This document shows, piece after piece, positions 17,511-26,311 of a DNA stretch of 64,000 bases (its first letter is position 1; each line of letters starts with the position of its first letter). Under the pieces are notes generated by a model. It was not told the DNA's origin and searched no databases. It saw only the letters and a list, made by a program, of their open reading frames with translations. The translations under genes and the position numbers were made by a program. The stretch lies in assembly GCA_048594725.1 (NCBI GenBank), contig JBMDXA010000146.1, positions 1-64,000 on the forward strand, given 5' to 3'. This stretch comes from JAFDZV01 sp048594725 (GTDB taxonomy: Bacteria; Bacteroidota; Ignavibacteria; OLB7).

Positions 17511-17798
17511 ATGCAGGCTATTGTCACTATCGCAGGCTCCCAGTACCGGGTGAAGCAGGACGACACGATCGTTGTGCCGCATCTGAAGAACGACGTGGAT
17601 TCGACGGTCGAGTTCGCCAACGCCATCACCATCAACAATGGTGCATTCGGCGGCGGATCGGTGTCGGCCAAGGTAATCGAGCATGGACGCGACGAGACCG
17701 TACTGGTCTTCCACAAGAAGCGCCGCAAGGGTTATCAGAAGCTGAACGGCCATCGCCAGCAGTACACGAAGATCCAGATCACCGGTATCTCGGCGTAA
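17511..17798 (+). CDS. rplU: Ribosomal protein bL21
   Basis: 95 residues. It opens MQAIVTIAGSQYRV and contains the C-terminal signature KVIEHGRDETVLVFHKKRRKG with GHRQQYTKIQI, diagnostic for bL21 of the 50S subunit. It is followed by rpmA after 61 bases, the standard pairing. Confidence 0.97.
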   Translation: MQAIVTIAGSQYRVKQDDTIVVPHLKNDVDSTVEFANAITINNGAFGGGSVSAKVIEHGRDETVLVFHKKRRKGYQKLNGHRQQYTKIQITGISA

Positions 17799-17859
17799 GA
17801 TTCGCTGCGAGTACGGAACGATTTATACTTACAACGACAATTACGGGAGAGATACAGCT

Positions 17860-18117
17860 ATGGCACATAAGAAAGGTGCGGGATCTACGCGCAACGGCCG
17901 CGATTCGAACCCGCAGTACCTCGGTGTGAAGCGCTTCGGCGGCCAGGTGGTTCGTGCTGGCAATATCCTGGTGCGCCAGCGTGGCACCAAGTTCCATCCG
18001 GGCGCCAACGTCGGTATCGGCAGCGATGACACGCTCTTCGCGCTGATCGACGGCACGGTGGTCTTCGAGCGCAAGGGCCGCGACCGCAAGGCGGTAAGCG
18101 TATACGGCGCCGAGTAA
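17860..18117 (+). CDS. rpmA: Ribosomal protein bL27
   Basis: 85 residues. It shows MAHKKGAGSTRNGRDSNPQY, then LGVKRFGGQ, GNILVRQRGTKFHPG and VGIGSDDTLFAL, the complete bL27 signature. The N-terminus AHKKGAGS matches the form without a cleavable leader. A strong terminator follows. Confidence 0.98.
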   Translation: MAHKKGAGSTRNGRDSNPQYLGVKRFGGQVVRAGNILVRQRGTKFHPGANVGIGSDDTLFALIDGTVVFERKGRDRKAVSVYGAE

Positions 18118-18147
18118 TACCGGCCCCGCCAGCAAGTTGAATCGATG

Positions 18148-18180
18148 AACGCCGCGATCCTCGCAAGAGGGTCCGGCGTT
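18148..18180 (+). terminator. Intrinsic terminator after rplU-rpmA
   Basis: Arms AACGCCG (18148-18154) and CGGCGTT (18174-18180), with further inner pairing GA-CCTC/GAGG-TC around a GCAA-type loop, followed by TGTTGTTG. It lies 30 bases after the rpmA stop. Confidence 0.8.
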
Positions 18181-18189
18181 TGTTGTTGG

Positions 18190-18745
18190 GGGGGGCTGGT
18201 GGTGCTTAGGGCTCGGTTTTTAGAAAGGAGCTCAGTAGTAGTTTGTAGTGCTTAGAGTTTAGTTTTTAGAAAGAAGTTTGTGGGGGCAGGGATACCGGGC
18301 GGGACCACCGGGAGTTCGCAATAGCCCTGAAGAACGCTACCAATCTAACGCTATCAATCTGGCGCACCGCCCTATTCTCCCCGCTCCCGGACTCATCGGC
18401 TCCTGGACGTTCCGGACGTGCTCGTATAGAGCAGAGGAATGGGCCGCTCCTACGGAGCTTCTACCAGCATAGAGCCTTCAGTGCTACAGACCGGTGCCCC
18501 CTCCGGGGGCCATCATGGCGGGATTCATAGCGGCAAGCGGCGGACACGGGTAACGGATGGGAAATCCGCTCTCACCGAATATCCCTCTCTCCAAAGCGTC
18601 CATACGCCGGCAGTCCCTTCTCGTTCCCCAATCGATAATATAAAATCGAGAATCGAAAATTCCCCCCCTTCCCTCTCCCCCAATCGAAAATCCAAAATCG
18701 AAAATCCAAAATCTCCCCCCTCCCCCGATCTAAAATCCCTCCCGT
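18190..18745. repeat. Long repeat-rich gap between rpmA and mdh
   Basis: A gap of roughly 620 bases. Positions 18198-18266 hold GTGCTTAGGGCT.../GTGCTTAGAGTTTAG units. Positions 18630-18735 hold at least five AATCGAAAATCC/AATATAAAATCG units separated by C-rich tracts (CCCCCC). Short open frames here are not supported as genes. Confidence 0.7.
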
Positions 18746-18804
18746 AACCCCTCTTCTTTGTACTTTCGTGGCTTCTGTTACACAGACTAAAGTGAAGTGT
18801 TTTG

Positions 18805-19728
18805 ATGAAGGTTACAATCGTTGGCGCCGGCAATGTCGGCGCGGTTACCGCACAGCGTATCATGACCTACCAGTTGGCTAACGAGGTGGTGATCGTTGAT
18901 GTGGTTGAGGGCATGGCCCAGGGCAAGGCGCTCGATATCTACGAGTCGGCGCCGCTGGTCAGGAGCGACTGCCGTATCATCGGCACCAGTGGTTACGATG
19001 AGACCGCCGGATCGGATGTGGTGGTAATCACCGCGGGCATCTCCCGCAGGCCGGGAATGACCCGCGACGATCTTCTCGCCAAGAACGCCGGCATCGTCCA
19101 GGGGGTCACACGGGAGATCTGCAAACGGTCTCCTGAGTGTATCCTGATCATCGTTTCCAGCCCGCTGGAGGAGATGACGTATGTGGCGCTCCAGGCTTCC
19201 GGGTTCGATCCCGGCCGGGTGATCGGCATGGCCGGCGCGCTGGATGCCTCCCGCATGCGGTCGTTTATCGCGATGGCGCTGGACGTGGCCGTGGAGGATG
19301 TGGAGGTGATGGTGATGGGGGGACATGGCAACGCCCTGATGCCGCTGATGCGCCATGCAACCGTGGCCGGCATCCCGGTAACCCAGCTTCTGGGAGCCGA
19401 TAAGATCGAGGCGATCGTCGAGCGGACCCGTAACGCCGGCACCGAGATCATCGATCTGCTGAAGACGAGTTCGGCCTTCTATGCCCCGTCGGCGGCGGTT
19501 TCCTCCATGATCGAGGCCATCACCCGGGACAAGCCCCGTATTCTCCCCTGCGCGGTGCGCCTGAACGGCCAGTACGGCCTGGGGGATGTGGTGATGGGGG
19601 TGCCGGTGAAACTGGGGCGCGCCGGCGTGCGCGAGATCATCGAACTGGAGCTTCTGGAAGAGGAGCAGGCGATGCTCCGCTCGGTGTCGCAGATGATACG
19701 GGAGAATATCGCTAAGCTGAGCGTATAA
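18805..19728 (+). CDS. mdh: Malate dehydrogenase
   Basis: 307 residues, LDH-like MDH subfamily. The NAD-binding motif is VTIVGAGNVGAVTA, the active-site loop is ISRRPGMTRDDLLAKNAGIV (the Arg pair plus Met typical of malate rather than lactate specificity), and the catalytic His is in VMVMGGHGNALMPL. It catalyses malate/oxaloacetate interconversion in the citric-acid cycle. A TTG lies just before ATG 18805; the ATG is preferred. Repeats fill the upstream gap. Confidence 0.94.
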   Translation: MKVTIVGAGNVGAVTAQRIMTYQLANEVVIVDVVEGMAQGKALDIYESAPLVRSDCRIIGTSGYDETAGSDVVVITAGISRRPGMTRDDLLAKNAGIVQGVTREICKRSPECILIIVSSPLEEMTYVALQASGFDPGRVIGMAGALDASRMRSFIAMALDVAVEDVEVMVMGGHGNALMPLMRHATVAGIPVTQLLGADKIEAIVERTRNAGTEIIDLLKTSSAFYAPSAAVSSMIEAITRDKPRILPCAVRLNGQYGLGDVVMGVPVKLGRAGVREIIELELLEEEQAMLRSVSQMIRENIAKLSV

Positions 19729-19851
19729 GATATTCGTCTAGAGAAACGCTCCACGGTCCGGTCTGGATCGGGGGATCGGGTAAACCTTTTGGCCGGCCCC
19801 GCGACAACAACAAGATGTCGGCACTCCAACTACGAATCAATCAGGATCACT

Positions 19852-20658
19852 ATGAAGAATCTTCTGAAGTATCTCGCATTCGCCGGTATCGTGGCGGTTG
19901 CGGTGTCGGGTTGCGGCGACGATCCGGTAACCCCTCCCAATAACAATGGCGGGGGACAGTTCACCTTCAAGCAGAACGATAAGTTTACCTATAACTCCTA
20001 TACGCGCAACGAGGCCAACGAGCGCGACAATTCCTCCAAGCAGGTGAAGATCTGGACCGTGATGCAGATCAACCAGACGATCGGCGGGCAGAGCGGCGTG
20101 GCGGTGATCGACGAGCAGACGTTCGATGCCACCGGCACCACCCCCACCGGCGCGCGCGATACCTTCTATCTGCGTACCGCCACCGACGGCAAGGTCTATC
20201 AGTACAACCTCTTGCGTTCCGTCGTAAAGCGGATTCAGGGTGCCGAGATGTTCGTCGATAGCGTGCCGGCCGGCTGGATTCAGATCAGCAATACCTCCGC
20301 CACCACCGCTACCACCTGGTCGGCCACGGGCGGCTCGCCGGTCTCCGGTACGGTCACGCTGCTCGGCGCCCCCATCACCATCAACCTCTCGATGCCGGCC
20401 ACGCATGCCGGAACGCAGTCGAGGACGGTGCCGAAGGGGACGATCGCCAACTCGGTGCATACCGATCACAAGGTCATCATCGGTCTGACCAGCCCGCTGG
20501 GCAACGGCACCGACAGCCTTTCGCTCGGCTACGATGTCTCCTCCACCGAGGGTATCGTGCGCCAGACGCTCGCCAGCAAGCAGATTTCGCTGGCGGTGAT
20601 CAACCAGATGGTGCCCGGCTTCGAGATGGAGCTGGTAAGCTCGGTCCGCGGCCAGTAG
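19852..20658 (+). CDS. Lipoprotein, paralogue of the next gene
   Basis: 268 residues. It is a lipoprotein: LAFAGIVAVAVSGCGDD is a classic lipobox with an Asp-rich +2/+3 region, followed by a proline/Asn/Gly linker. The body shares a pattern with the downstream gene: an aromatic F/VYxYxxxD/E start, KIWTVMQ (KTWTVLR), DGKVYQYNLLRS (DGSIYQFDLLRS), and a C-terminal VRQTLASK...FEMELVSSVRG (LRQVLESK...YRMELTSYIRK). No known family is recognised. It is likely anchored to the outer membrane, facing the periplasm or surface. ATG 19852 was chosen because it opens the signal peptide. Confidence 0.75.
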   Translation: MKNLLKYLAFAGIVAVAVSGCGDDPVTPPNNNGGGQFTFKQNDKFTYNSYTRNEANERDNSSKQVKIWTVMQINQTIGGQSGVAVIDEQTFDATGTTPTGARDTFYLRTATDGKVYQYNLLRSVVKRIQGAEMFVDSVPAGWIQISNTSATTATTWSATGGSPVSGTVTLLGAPITINLSMPATHAGTQSRTVPKGTIANSVHTDHKVIIGLTSPLGNGTDSLSLGYDVSSTEGIVRQTLASKQISLAVINQMVPGFEMELVSSVRGQ

Positions 20659-20686
20659 AAGGGGCCGGCGGAACGGATATTCTTCA

Positions 20687-20714
20687 GGGGCCGCCTCCGC
20701 CAGGGGGTGGCCCC
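20687..20714 (+). terminator. GC-rich hairpin between the two lipoprotein genes
   Basis: GGGGCCGCCTCC (20687-20698) pairs with GGGGGTGGCCCC (20703-20714) with wobble pairs and a short loop. No strong T-tract. It probably attenuates or terminates transcription between the paralogues. Confidence 0.5.
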
Positions 20715-20827
20715 GCTCTTCTCCGGCCAGTTCCATGGCCGGCAGACCCATTCTCCGGCAGCGAGGCCCCCTCGTGCGCCCTCTCCATGACTACCTATCA
20801 ATCATCAGATATCACTACAGGGAACGT

Positions 20828-22036
20828 ATGAACATGTCCATTGTCAGCAGGTGCCGGGATGCGGCCGGGAAGGGGAGGGCGATAGCTGCTCTCCGTGCCA
20901 CGCGCCTGTTCCTTCTGTTCGGGGCGATAGCCGTGGCCGGCGCCGGTTGCAGCACCGAGGAGCCGGTGCAGCCGCAGACGCAGCTTCAGGCGCGTGGTAT
21001 GGTGCTTCAGGCCCGCGGCCTCGATACGGTGGTGGTGGATACCACCAGTATGCGCGGCAGCCTCCATGTTGAGGAGAATGCCACCATCGACAGCATCAGG
21101 GTAAGCTTCATCGCCAAAGACGGCTCGCAGGTGATGGCCGAAAGTGGGTATACGCTCAGCTGGACCGTGGCCGATCCGGCGATCGCCGAGATCCAGTCGC
21201 ACTCGGCATGGTTTATCAAACTGACCGGCAAGCGCGCCGGCTCCACCACGGCCACCTTCAAGCTGACCAACGGCAGCACTACCATCTATACCTCGCCGGC
21301 CATCGGCATCACGGTGAGCGGCGTGGGCTTTGCGGCGGGCGATTCCCTTGTCTACAGCTACCAGGATCTTGACCAGGCCAACCAGCCGAGCGGCAGCCAG
21401 CAGCGGAAGACCTGGACCGTGCTCCGTACCGGCATCACCTACAAGGACAGCAGCAATGTGACGGAGATCCTGGAGCGCATCACCGATATGAGCGGCACCA
21501 TCGAAGGGCCGCGCGATACGGTCTATATCAAGGTGGGCGCCGATGGATCGATCTACCAGTTCGATCTGCTCCGCTCCATCCTCTACCGTGCCGAGGGGGG
21601 ACAGGATCTCGGCGACCAGCTTCCGGAGCAGTGGGTGCGGGTCAGCAATCCGAAGCAGACCACCGCCGCCACCTGGGCCGCGATGGGTGTGGATTCCATC
21701 GACGTGAAGAACCTGGAGTTCAGCGGCACGCAGCTGAACATCGCCTTCCGTCTGGATGCCACCCATCAGGGACGAGTTGCCACCACGGTTGCAGGCACGG
21801 CCTACCCGAATGCCGCCCACACCGATCTGCGGCTCCGTCTGAACGTGCGCCCGTCGGCCTTCCCAATCCCGCTGCTGTTCGACTCGCTGATGGTGCGCAA
21901 CGATGCCTCCGCGCGCGAGGGTATCCTCCGCCAGGTGCTCGAAAGCAAGACGCTCCAGACCAGCCTCGGCGGCCAGGCGCTCTCCCTGCCGGTGACCGGC
22001 TACCGCATGGAACTGACGAGCTATATCAGGAAGTAG
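20828..22036 (+). CDS. Lipoprotein, larger paralogue of the preceding gene
   Basis: 402 residues. The signal LFLLFGAIAVAGAGC marks a lipoprotein (CSTEE). Residues about 45-190 form an extra N-terminal region with a Big-like or adhesin-like beta character (IDSIRVSFIAKDGSQVMAES, TLSWTVADPAIAEI, TTATFKLTNGSTTIYT). The last 220 residues are homologous in pattern to the whole mature part of the preceding lipoprotein. It looks like a duplication in which one copy gained or kept a front domain. Function unknown. Confidence 0.75.
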   Translation: MNMSIVSRCRDAAGKGRAIAALRATRLFLLFGAIAVAGAGCSTEEPVQPQTQLQARGMVLQARGLDTVVVDTTSMRGSLHVEENATIDSIRVSFIAKDGSQVMAESGYTLSWTVADPAIAEIQSHSAWFIKLTGKRAGSTTATFKLTNGSTTIYTSPAIGITVSGVGFAAGDSLVYSYQDLDQANQPSGSQQRKTWTVLRTGITYKDSSNVTEILERITDMSGTIEGPRDTVYIKVGADGSIYQFDLLRSILYRAEGGQDLGDQLPEQWVRVSNPKQTTAATWAAMGVDSIDVKNLEFSGTQLNIAFRLDATHQGRVATTVAGTAYPNAAHTDLRLRLNVRPSAFPIPLLFDSLMVRNDASAREGILRQVLESKTLQTSLGGQALSLPVTGYRMELTSYIRK

Positions 22037-22080
22037 ATGATTCGTAGCGGTGAGTAGTCCGCGGGCTTCGCCCGCTGTAG

Positions 22081-22114
22081 AAGGGCCATCCTCGTAGGCG
22101 GGGATGGCCCTTTT
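22081..22114 (+). terminator. Intrinsic terminator after lipoprotein gene
   Basis: Arms AAGGGCCATCC (22081-22091) and GGATGGCCCTT (22102-22112), followed by TTTT-type bases. Immediately upstream (22056-22076) is a copy of the CCGCGGGCTTCGCCCGC repeat element. Confidence 0.85.
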
Positions 22115-22261
22115 GATTGTCCCGATCGATAGGCGAGCCGGCGGCCAGTGGCCGTTGCACTGTGGGTGCAGGAAGATCCGGAAATTCCATCCCTGGCGAC
22201 CACGGGCCTTCTTCTGAAATCCATCAACGAAGCTCTGAGAACTACCACCTGCCCCCAACGC

Positions 22262-22293
22262 AAAAGGGCCGCGATCGTGATGAACGCGGCCCT
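22262..22293 (-). terminator. Intrinsic terminator of dsbD
   Basis: Read on the minus strand: GGGCCGCG (22292-22285), 11-base loop, CGCGGCCC (22273-22266), then TTTT (22265-22262). It lies 43 bases beyond the dsbD stop. Confidence 0.88.
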
Positions 22294-22335
22294 GTGCATT
22301 TGCCTGTCGCTTCAGTGCGAAGAACGAACGATCTG

Positions 22336-24408
22336 TCAGTCCTTCAGTGCCATCTGGCCGCTGGTAAGGCCCTTTTCCAGGAACGTGACGAACTGGTTTG
22401 CGTCGCGGGTCATCCCCTCGAACTGCGCCATCGTGGAATCGCTGGAGTTGATGAGCACATAGTAGGGGAGCGTGATCTTGTTGAAGCGGGAGTACTGCAT
22501 CTCCTTGTACTTCTTGCTGATCGGGTCGCGGCCGTCGGTATAGAGGCGCACCAGCACATACTTGTTCATCAGATCGGCGATCTCCTTGCGGGAGAACATG
22601 TTCGTCTCCATCCAGCGGCAGTTGGTGCAGGTATAGCCGGTGAAGTCGATGAAGATCGGCTTGCCGCTGCTGCGGGAGATCTCCAGAGCGGCCTCGTAAT
22701 CGTTCTTCAGCCACTCCTCATGGCTCTTCGCAGCGTTACCGGGCGATCCTGTCCCGGAGGTGCGTCCCGCTGTCATGGCGCGGCTGCCGCCGTTGGAGTA
22801 ATCCGGAGGGGGAAGCTGTGCGTCAAGCTCGCCCAGGCGGCCGCCGAACAGGCCGGTCAGCAGCCAGAACCCGACCGCCAGGAAGGAGATGGAGAAGAGG
22901 ACACGGATGGGGCCCACCTTCTCCACGCGGGTATCGTGCGGCAGCTGGAAATGACCCAGCAGATACAGAGTGATGAGCACCGCCACGGCGATCCAGATCG
23001 CCAGGAAAAGCTCGCGGGTGAGGAAGCCCCACTGCAGCACCAGATCGGCGTTGGAGATGAACTTGATAGCTGCGGCCACCTCGATAAAGCCCATCACCAC
23101 CTTTACCGCGTTCAGCCAGCCGCCCGACTTCGGGAGCGATTTCATCACCGCCGGGAACAGGGCAAGCAGGAAGAAGGGGGCGGAGAAGACCGTGGCGAAC
23201 GCCGCGGTGCCGAGGATCGGCCAGAGATATTCCCCCTTCGACGCCAGGTTGAAGAGTGTTCCCACGAACGGCACCGTGCAGGTGAACGAGGTGAGGGAGA
23301 AGACCAGTCCCATCAGGATCACACCGGCCACGCTATCCCCCTCGGCCTTCTTGTTCAGCCGGTTCAGGATGGAGGTGGGAACCTGGATCTCGAACATGCC
23401 GAAGAGGTTCAGCGCCAGCATCAGGAAGACGCCGGCGATGATGATATTGATAACCGGGTTGGTAGCAAAATCGTTGACGCCCGTGGCCCCCATCAGCAGC
23501 GTGACCACCAGGCCGAGCGCCGTAAAGGTGAGGATGATGCCGAGCGAATACAGGCCGGCATCGCGCACCGAGCGGGCGCGCGTGGTCTGCGGGCGCTTGG
23601 TGAAGAAGGAGACGGTGATGGGGATCATCGGGAAGACGCACGGCGTTACGAGCGCTCCCAGTCCCATCAGCACCGCCAGCCCGAGGAATGCCATCAGCCC
23701 TTCCTCCTTGGCGCGCTCGATATCCTCTGCGCTGCCGGTCAGCTGCTCCTGCTCGCCGTCTCCGGGAGCTGTGGCAACAGAGGGGGGAGTGGCGGCCGTA
23801 TCGGTGCCGGGGGTGTTCTCGGCCAGATCCACCGCATCGGCGCCGGCCGTGCTGTCGGTGGCGGCCAGAGGGCTGGTTCCGGCGGTATCGGCGCCCGCCG
23901 TGGCCGAATCCCCTATCTGCACGGTGAAGGCAAGTTTCTTATCCATCCCCGGCAGGCATGTGGAGGAATCACAGGTCTGGAAGTAGAAGTTCACCCATCC
24001 CTTTCCCTCCTGGCCGAGAACAGCCTTGCTGGAGATCTTTACGGGAATGGTGAGGGTGATGGTCCCTTTCCAGTATTCGGTTTCGATCTCGAAGCCTTCG
24101 TCGTAATGCCGTTGCGGCTTGCTCCCCTTGATCGAGCCGCTGCGGGTTATCAGCGACGGCTCCCCCACGGTGATTTCGGTTGGTTGCGGGGCGCTCAGAA
24201 GGGTATCCGGATAGCCCTTGGTGGAATACATCTTCCAGCCGGAGGCGATCTTCGCCTCCACCTTCACCTCCACCACATCCCCCGGCTTGCCGGTAACGGT
24301 GGGGGTGAGGAGCTTCCAGGCCACATTCGGATTTTCCTGGGCGCGGAGCGCGCCGGCCGCCGCCAGCAACAGAAGGATCAGCGTGCAAAGAGAACGGGTA
24401 TGCTTCAT
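22336..24408 (-). CDS. dsbD: DsbD-type thiol:disulfide interchange protein
   Basis: 690 residues with all three DsbD parts. A signal peptide (to about 23) precedes an N-terminal periplasmic domain with the Cys pair CDSSTC. The central eight-helix electron-transfer domain has its two Cys sites in VTPCVFPMIP and SFTCTVPF. The C-terminal thioredoxin-like domain carries CTNC in DFTGYTCTNCRWME. It moves electrons from cytoplasmic thioredoxin to periplasmic thiols (disulfide isomerases, cytochrome c maturation). An A/T/G-rich linker (about 170-215) separates the N-terminal and membrane domains. Confidence 0.94.
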   Translation of the reverse strand: MKHTRSLCTLILLLLAAAGALRAQENPNVAWKLLTPTVTGKPGDVVEVKVEAKIASGWKMYSTKGYPDTLLSAPQPTEITVGEPSLITRSGSIKGSKPQRHYDEGFEIETEYWKGTITLTIPVKISSKAVLGQEGKGWVNFYFQTCDSSTCLPGMDKKLAFTVQIGDSATAGADTAGTSPLAATDSTAGADAVDLAENTPGTDTAATPPSVATAPGDGEQEQLTGSAEDIERAKEEGLMAFLGLAVLMGLGALVTPCVFPMIPITVSFFTKRPQTTRARSVRDAGLYSLGIILTFTALGLVVTLLMGATGVNDFATNPVINIIIAGVFLMLALNLFGMFEIQVPTSILNRLNKKAEGDSVAGVILMGLVFSLTSFTCTVPFVGTLFNLASKGEYLWPILGTAAFATVFSAPFFLLALFPAVMKSLPKSGGWLNAVKVVMGFIEVAAAIKFISNADLVLQWGFLTRELFLAIWIAVAVLITLYLLGHFQLPHDTRVEKVGPIRVLFSISFLAVGFWLLTGLFGGRLGELDAQLPPPDYSNGGSRAMTAGRTSGTGSPGNAAKSHEEWLKNDYEAALEISRSSGKPIFIDFTGYTCTNCRWMETNMFSRKEIADLMNKYVLVRLYTDGRDPISKKYKEMQYSRFNKITLPYYVLINSSDSTMAQFEGMTRDANQFVTFLEKGLTSGQMALKD

Positions 24409-24533
24409 CTCGTCATTCCAGGCTTAGGGTGTATGCAGGGAAGCTAACATACGAAAGCTACGGAAAGAATAAAGTAGCGGTCAACAGTAGTTCCTCCCAT
24501 CCGGATGCTCCAGGAGCCTGGAAGGGGAGAAAT

Positions 24534-24923
24534 CTAGCCGGTTGCCGCCGTGAAGTAGTTGATAACGAGCGCGGCATCGGCACCGGGATCGGCGGAAAAC
24601 GCCTCGCCACGGGCGATGCTGCGAACTCCACCGAGCAGACGGGCGGCGGCGGCGCGAATTTCATCGGGCAGAGCAATATCGGAGGAAATCCCCCGAAGGA
24701 TCGACAGGGCGTGGGTGCCGTAGGGGGGGATGCCCCCGGAGAGGGTGGTTGCCCGGGAAAGGGCCAGGATAAAAACGGCGACGGCCCGGCGTCCGCAGAC
24801 CCGGGCCCGTCCCTGGTTGCCGCTTGCGGCGGCCGTGGTTCCCATTGCAAGTTCCTCCCGGGCCAGCCGGAGCGCTTCGGCCGCCGGATGGGAGGGAGGA
24901 ACATCGATCAATGCATCGTTCAT
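24534..24923 (-). CDS. Conserved-looking hypothetical helical protein
   Basis: 129 residues, mostly alpha-helical and alanine-rich, with GNQGRARVCGRRAVAVFIL in the middle. This (G-x-x-G-R-A-R-V-C-x-R-R-A) resembles, from memory, a stretch in small uncharacterised helical proteins of other GC-rich bacteria. It starts 16 bases after the aminotransferase gene ends, so the two are probably co-transcribed. No function is assigned. Confidence 0.65.
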   Translation of the reverse strand: MNDALIDVPPSHPAAEALRLAREELAMGTTAAASGNQGRARVCGRRAVAVFILALSRATTLSGGIPPYGTHALSILRGISSDIALPDEIRAAAARLLGGVRSIARGEAFSADPGADAALVINYFTAATG

Positions 24924-24939
24924 GGTCCTGCCGGAGATG

Positions 24940-26088
24940 TTATGCCCCGGCGCTTCCCGGAAGAGCTTCCTGGAGGTCCTTCACCGTTCCGTGCTCCTCG
25001 TTGGCGTGGCCGTTGGTTGCGGCCGGGACGGGCGTTATCCAGTTGTGCGTATCGGGGATCTCGCCGTACTGGATGCCGGTGATGGTATTGTAGAAGCGCT
25101 CGCGGTAGGAGTTCTCCCGCTCGGTGATCGTGATGGCGCGACCCTGGTAGAAGAGCTCTCCCACCGGGGAGATGATGGCGGCGGTGCCGCTGCCGAACAC
25201 TTCCTGGAGCGTTCCCCGCTCGGATGCCTCCAGCACTTCGTCCATGCTGATGGGGCGCTGCTCCAGCTGAAGACCCCATTCCTTTGCCAGATCGATCACC
25301 GTGCGGCGGGTGATGCCATCCAGGATGGTACCCCCAAGCGCCGGCGTTATCAGAACGTTATCGATCACGAAGAAGATGTTCATGGTCCCCACCTCCTCCA
25401 CGAACTTGTGGTTCTTGGCATCCAGCCAGAGCACCTGATCGAATCCCTGCGCCTTGGCCTCCTCAGCCGCCAGCAGCGATGCCGCATAATTGGCCGAGGT
25501 CTTGGCCTCTCCCAGCCCCCCGAGCGGCGCGCGGGTATATTTCTCCTCCACCAGAATGCGGGTGGGGGCGCTTCCCTTGCTGTAGTAGCTTCCCACCGGG
25601 GAGGTGACCACGAACATCAGGTATCCCTTGGAGGGGCGCACGCCGAGCGCGTTGTCGGTGGCGATCATCGTGGGACGCAGATAGAGCGCGGTTCCGCGCT
25701 GCCCCGGCACCCATGCGCTATCGGTCTGCACAAGTTTCTTGAACCCTTCCAGCACCAGCTCGTGATCGAAATCGGGCATGCAGAGGCGGCTTGCCGAGTG
25801 TGCGAAGCGTGCGATGTGATCGTTCGCGCGGAAGAGATTCACCGAGCCGTCGGCCCAGCGGAACGCCTTCAGACCCTCGAAGATCGACTGGCCGTAATGA
25901 AGAGTAAGGTTTCCCGGCTCCATCGCCATCGCCATATAGGGCTCGATACGCGGGTCATGCCATCCCTCCGCGGAGCTGTAATTCATCAGGAACATGTGAT
26001 CAGCGAAATGCCGGCCGAAACCGAGATCGGCTTGATTCAGGGATGTTAGAGTCCTCGGCGTGGGAGTGGGGGTTATGCTGATCTTCAT
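24940..26088 (-). CDS. ilvE: Branched-chain amino-acid aminotransferase
   Basis: 382 residues, class IV PLP fold of the larger (type II) BCAT group. Features: LHYGQSIFEGLKAFR, the PLP Lys in GLGEAKTSANYAAS, WLDAKNHKFVEEVGTMN and ALGGTILDGITRRTVIDLA. It transfers the amino group between Leu/Ile/Val and 2-oxoglutarate. The body should end around DTHNW; about 30 further residues (ATNGHANEEHG...) form a polar C-terminal tail beyond the usual end. Confidence 0.94.
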   Translation of the reverse strand: MKISITPTPTPRTLTSLNQADLGFGRHFADHMFLMNYSSAEGWHDPRIEPYMAMAMEPGNLTLHYGQSIFEGLKAFRWADGSVNLFRANDHIARFAHSASRLCMPDFDHELVLEGFKKLVQTDSAWVPGQRGTALYLRPTMIATDNALGVRPSKGYLMFVVTSPVGSYYSKGSAPTRILVEEKYTRAPLGGLGEAKTSANYAASLLAAEEAKAQGFDQVLWLDAKNHKFVEEVGTMNIFFVIDNVLITPALGGTILDGITRRTVIDLAKEWGLQLEQRPISMDEVLEASERGTLQEVFGSGTAAIISPVGELFYQGRAITITERENSYRERFYNTITGIQYGEIPDTHNWITPVPAATNGHANEEHGTVKDLQEALPGSAGA

Positions 26089-26311
26089 GGTTGCTCCTGA
26101 ATTTAGGGTCGAGGAAATGGGACAACGTTGTAAATATAGATATTCACGGCGTAGTTTACCCCCTGTTCTCGGTTACGTACCCATTACAGAGTGTGAGCCT
26201 CCGGGGCTTTTTTGCGGGGCCGTTGTGCCCCCAAGAATGCGGGTAGTCCATCCTCCCGGAAAAGATCCGGGGGAATGCTCCGGCGGGAGCCAACGAGATT
26301 CTTCTATACGA

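Noticed and set aside
18190..18745. A possible CRISPR array in the AATCGAAAATC repeat region
   Set aside because: Units are short, irregularly spaced and not separated by unique equal-length spacers; no cas genes are nearby.
22117..24447. A 776-codon open frame on the plus strand opposite dsbD
   Set aside because: dsbD has all expected motifs; the opposite frame is His/Gln/Gly-rich shadow.
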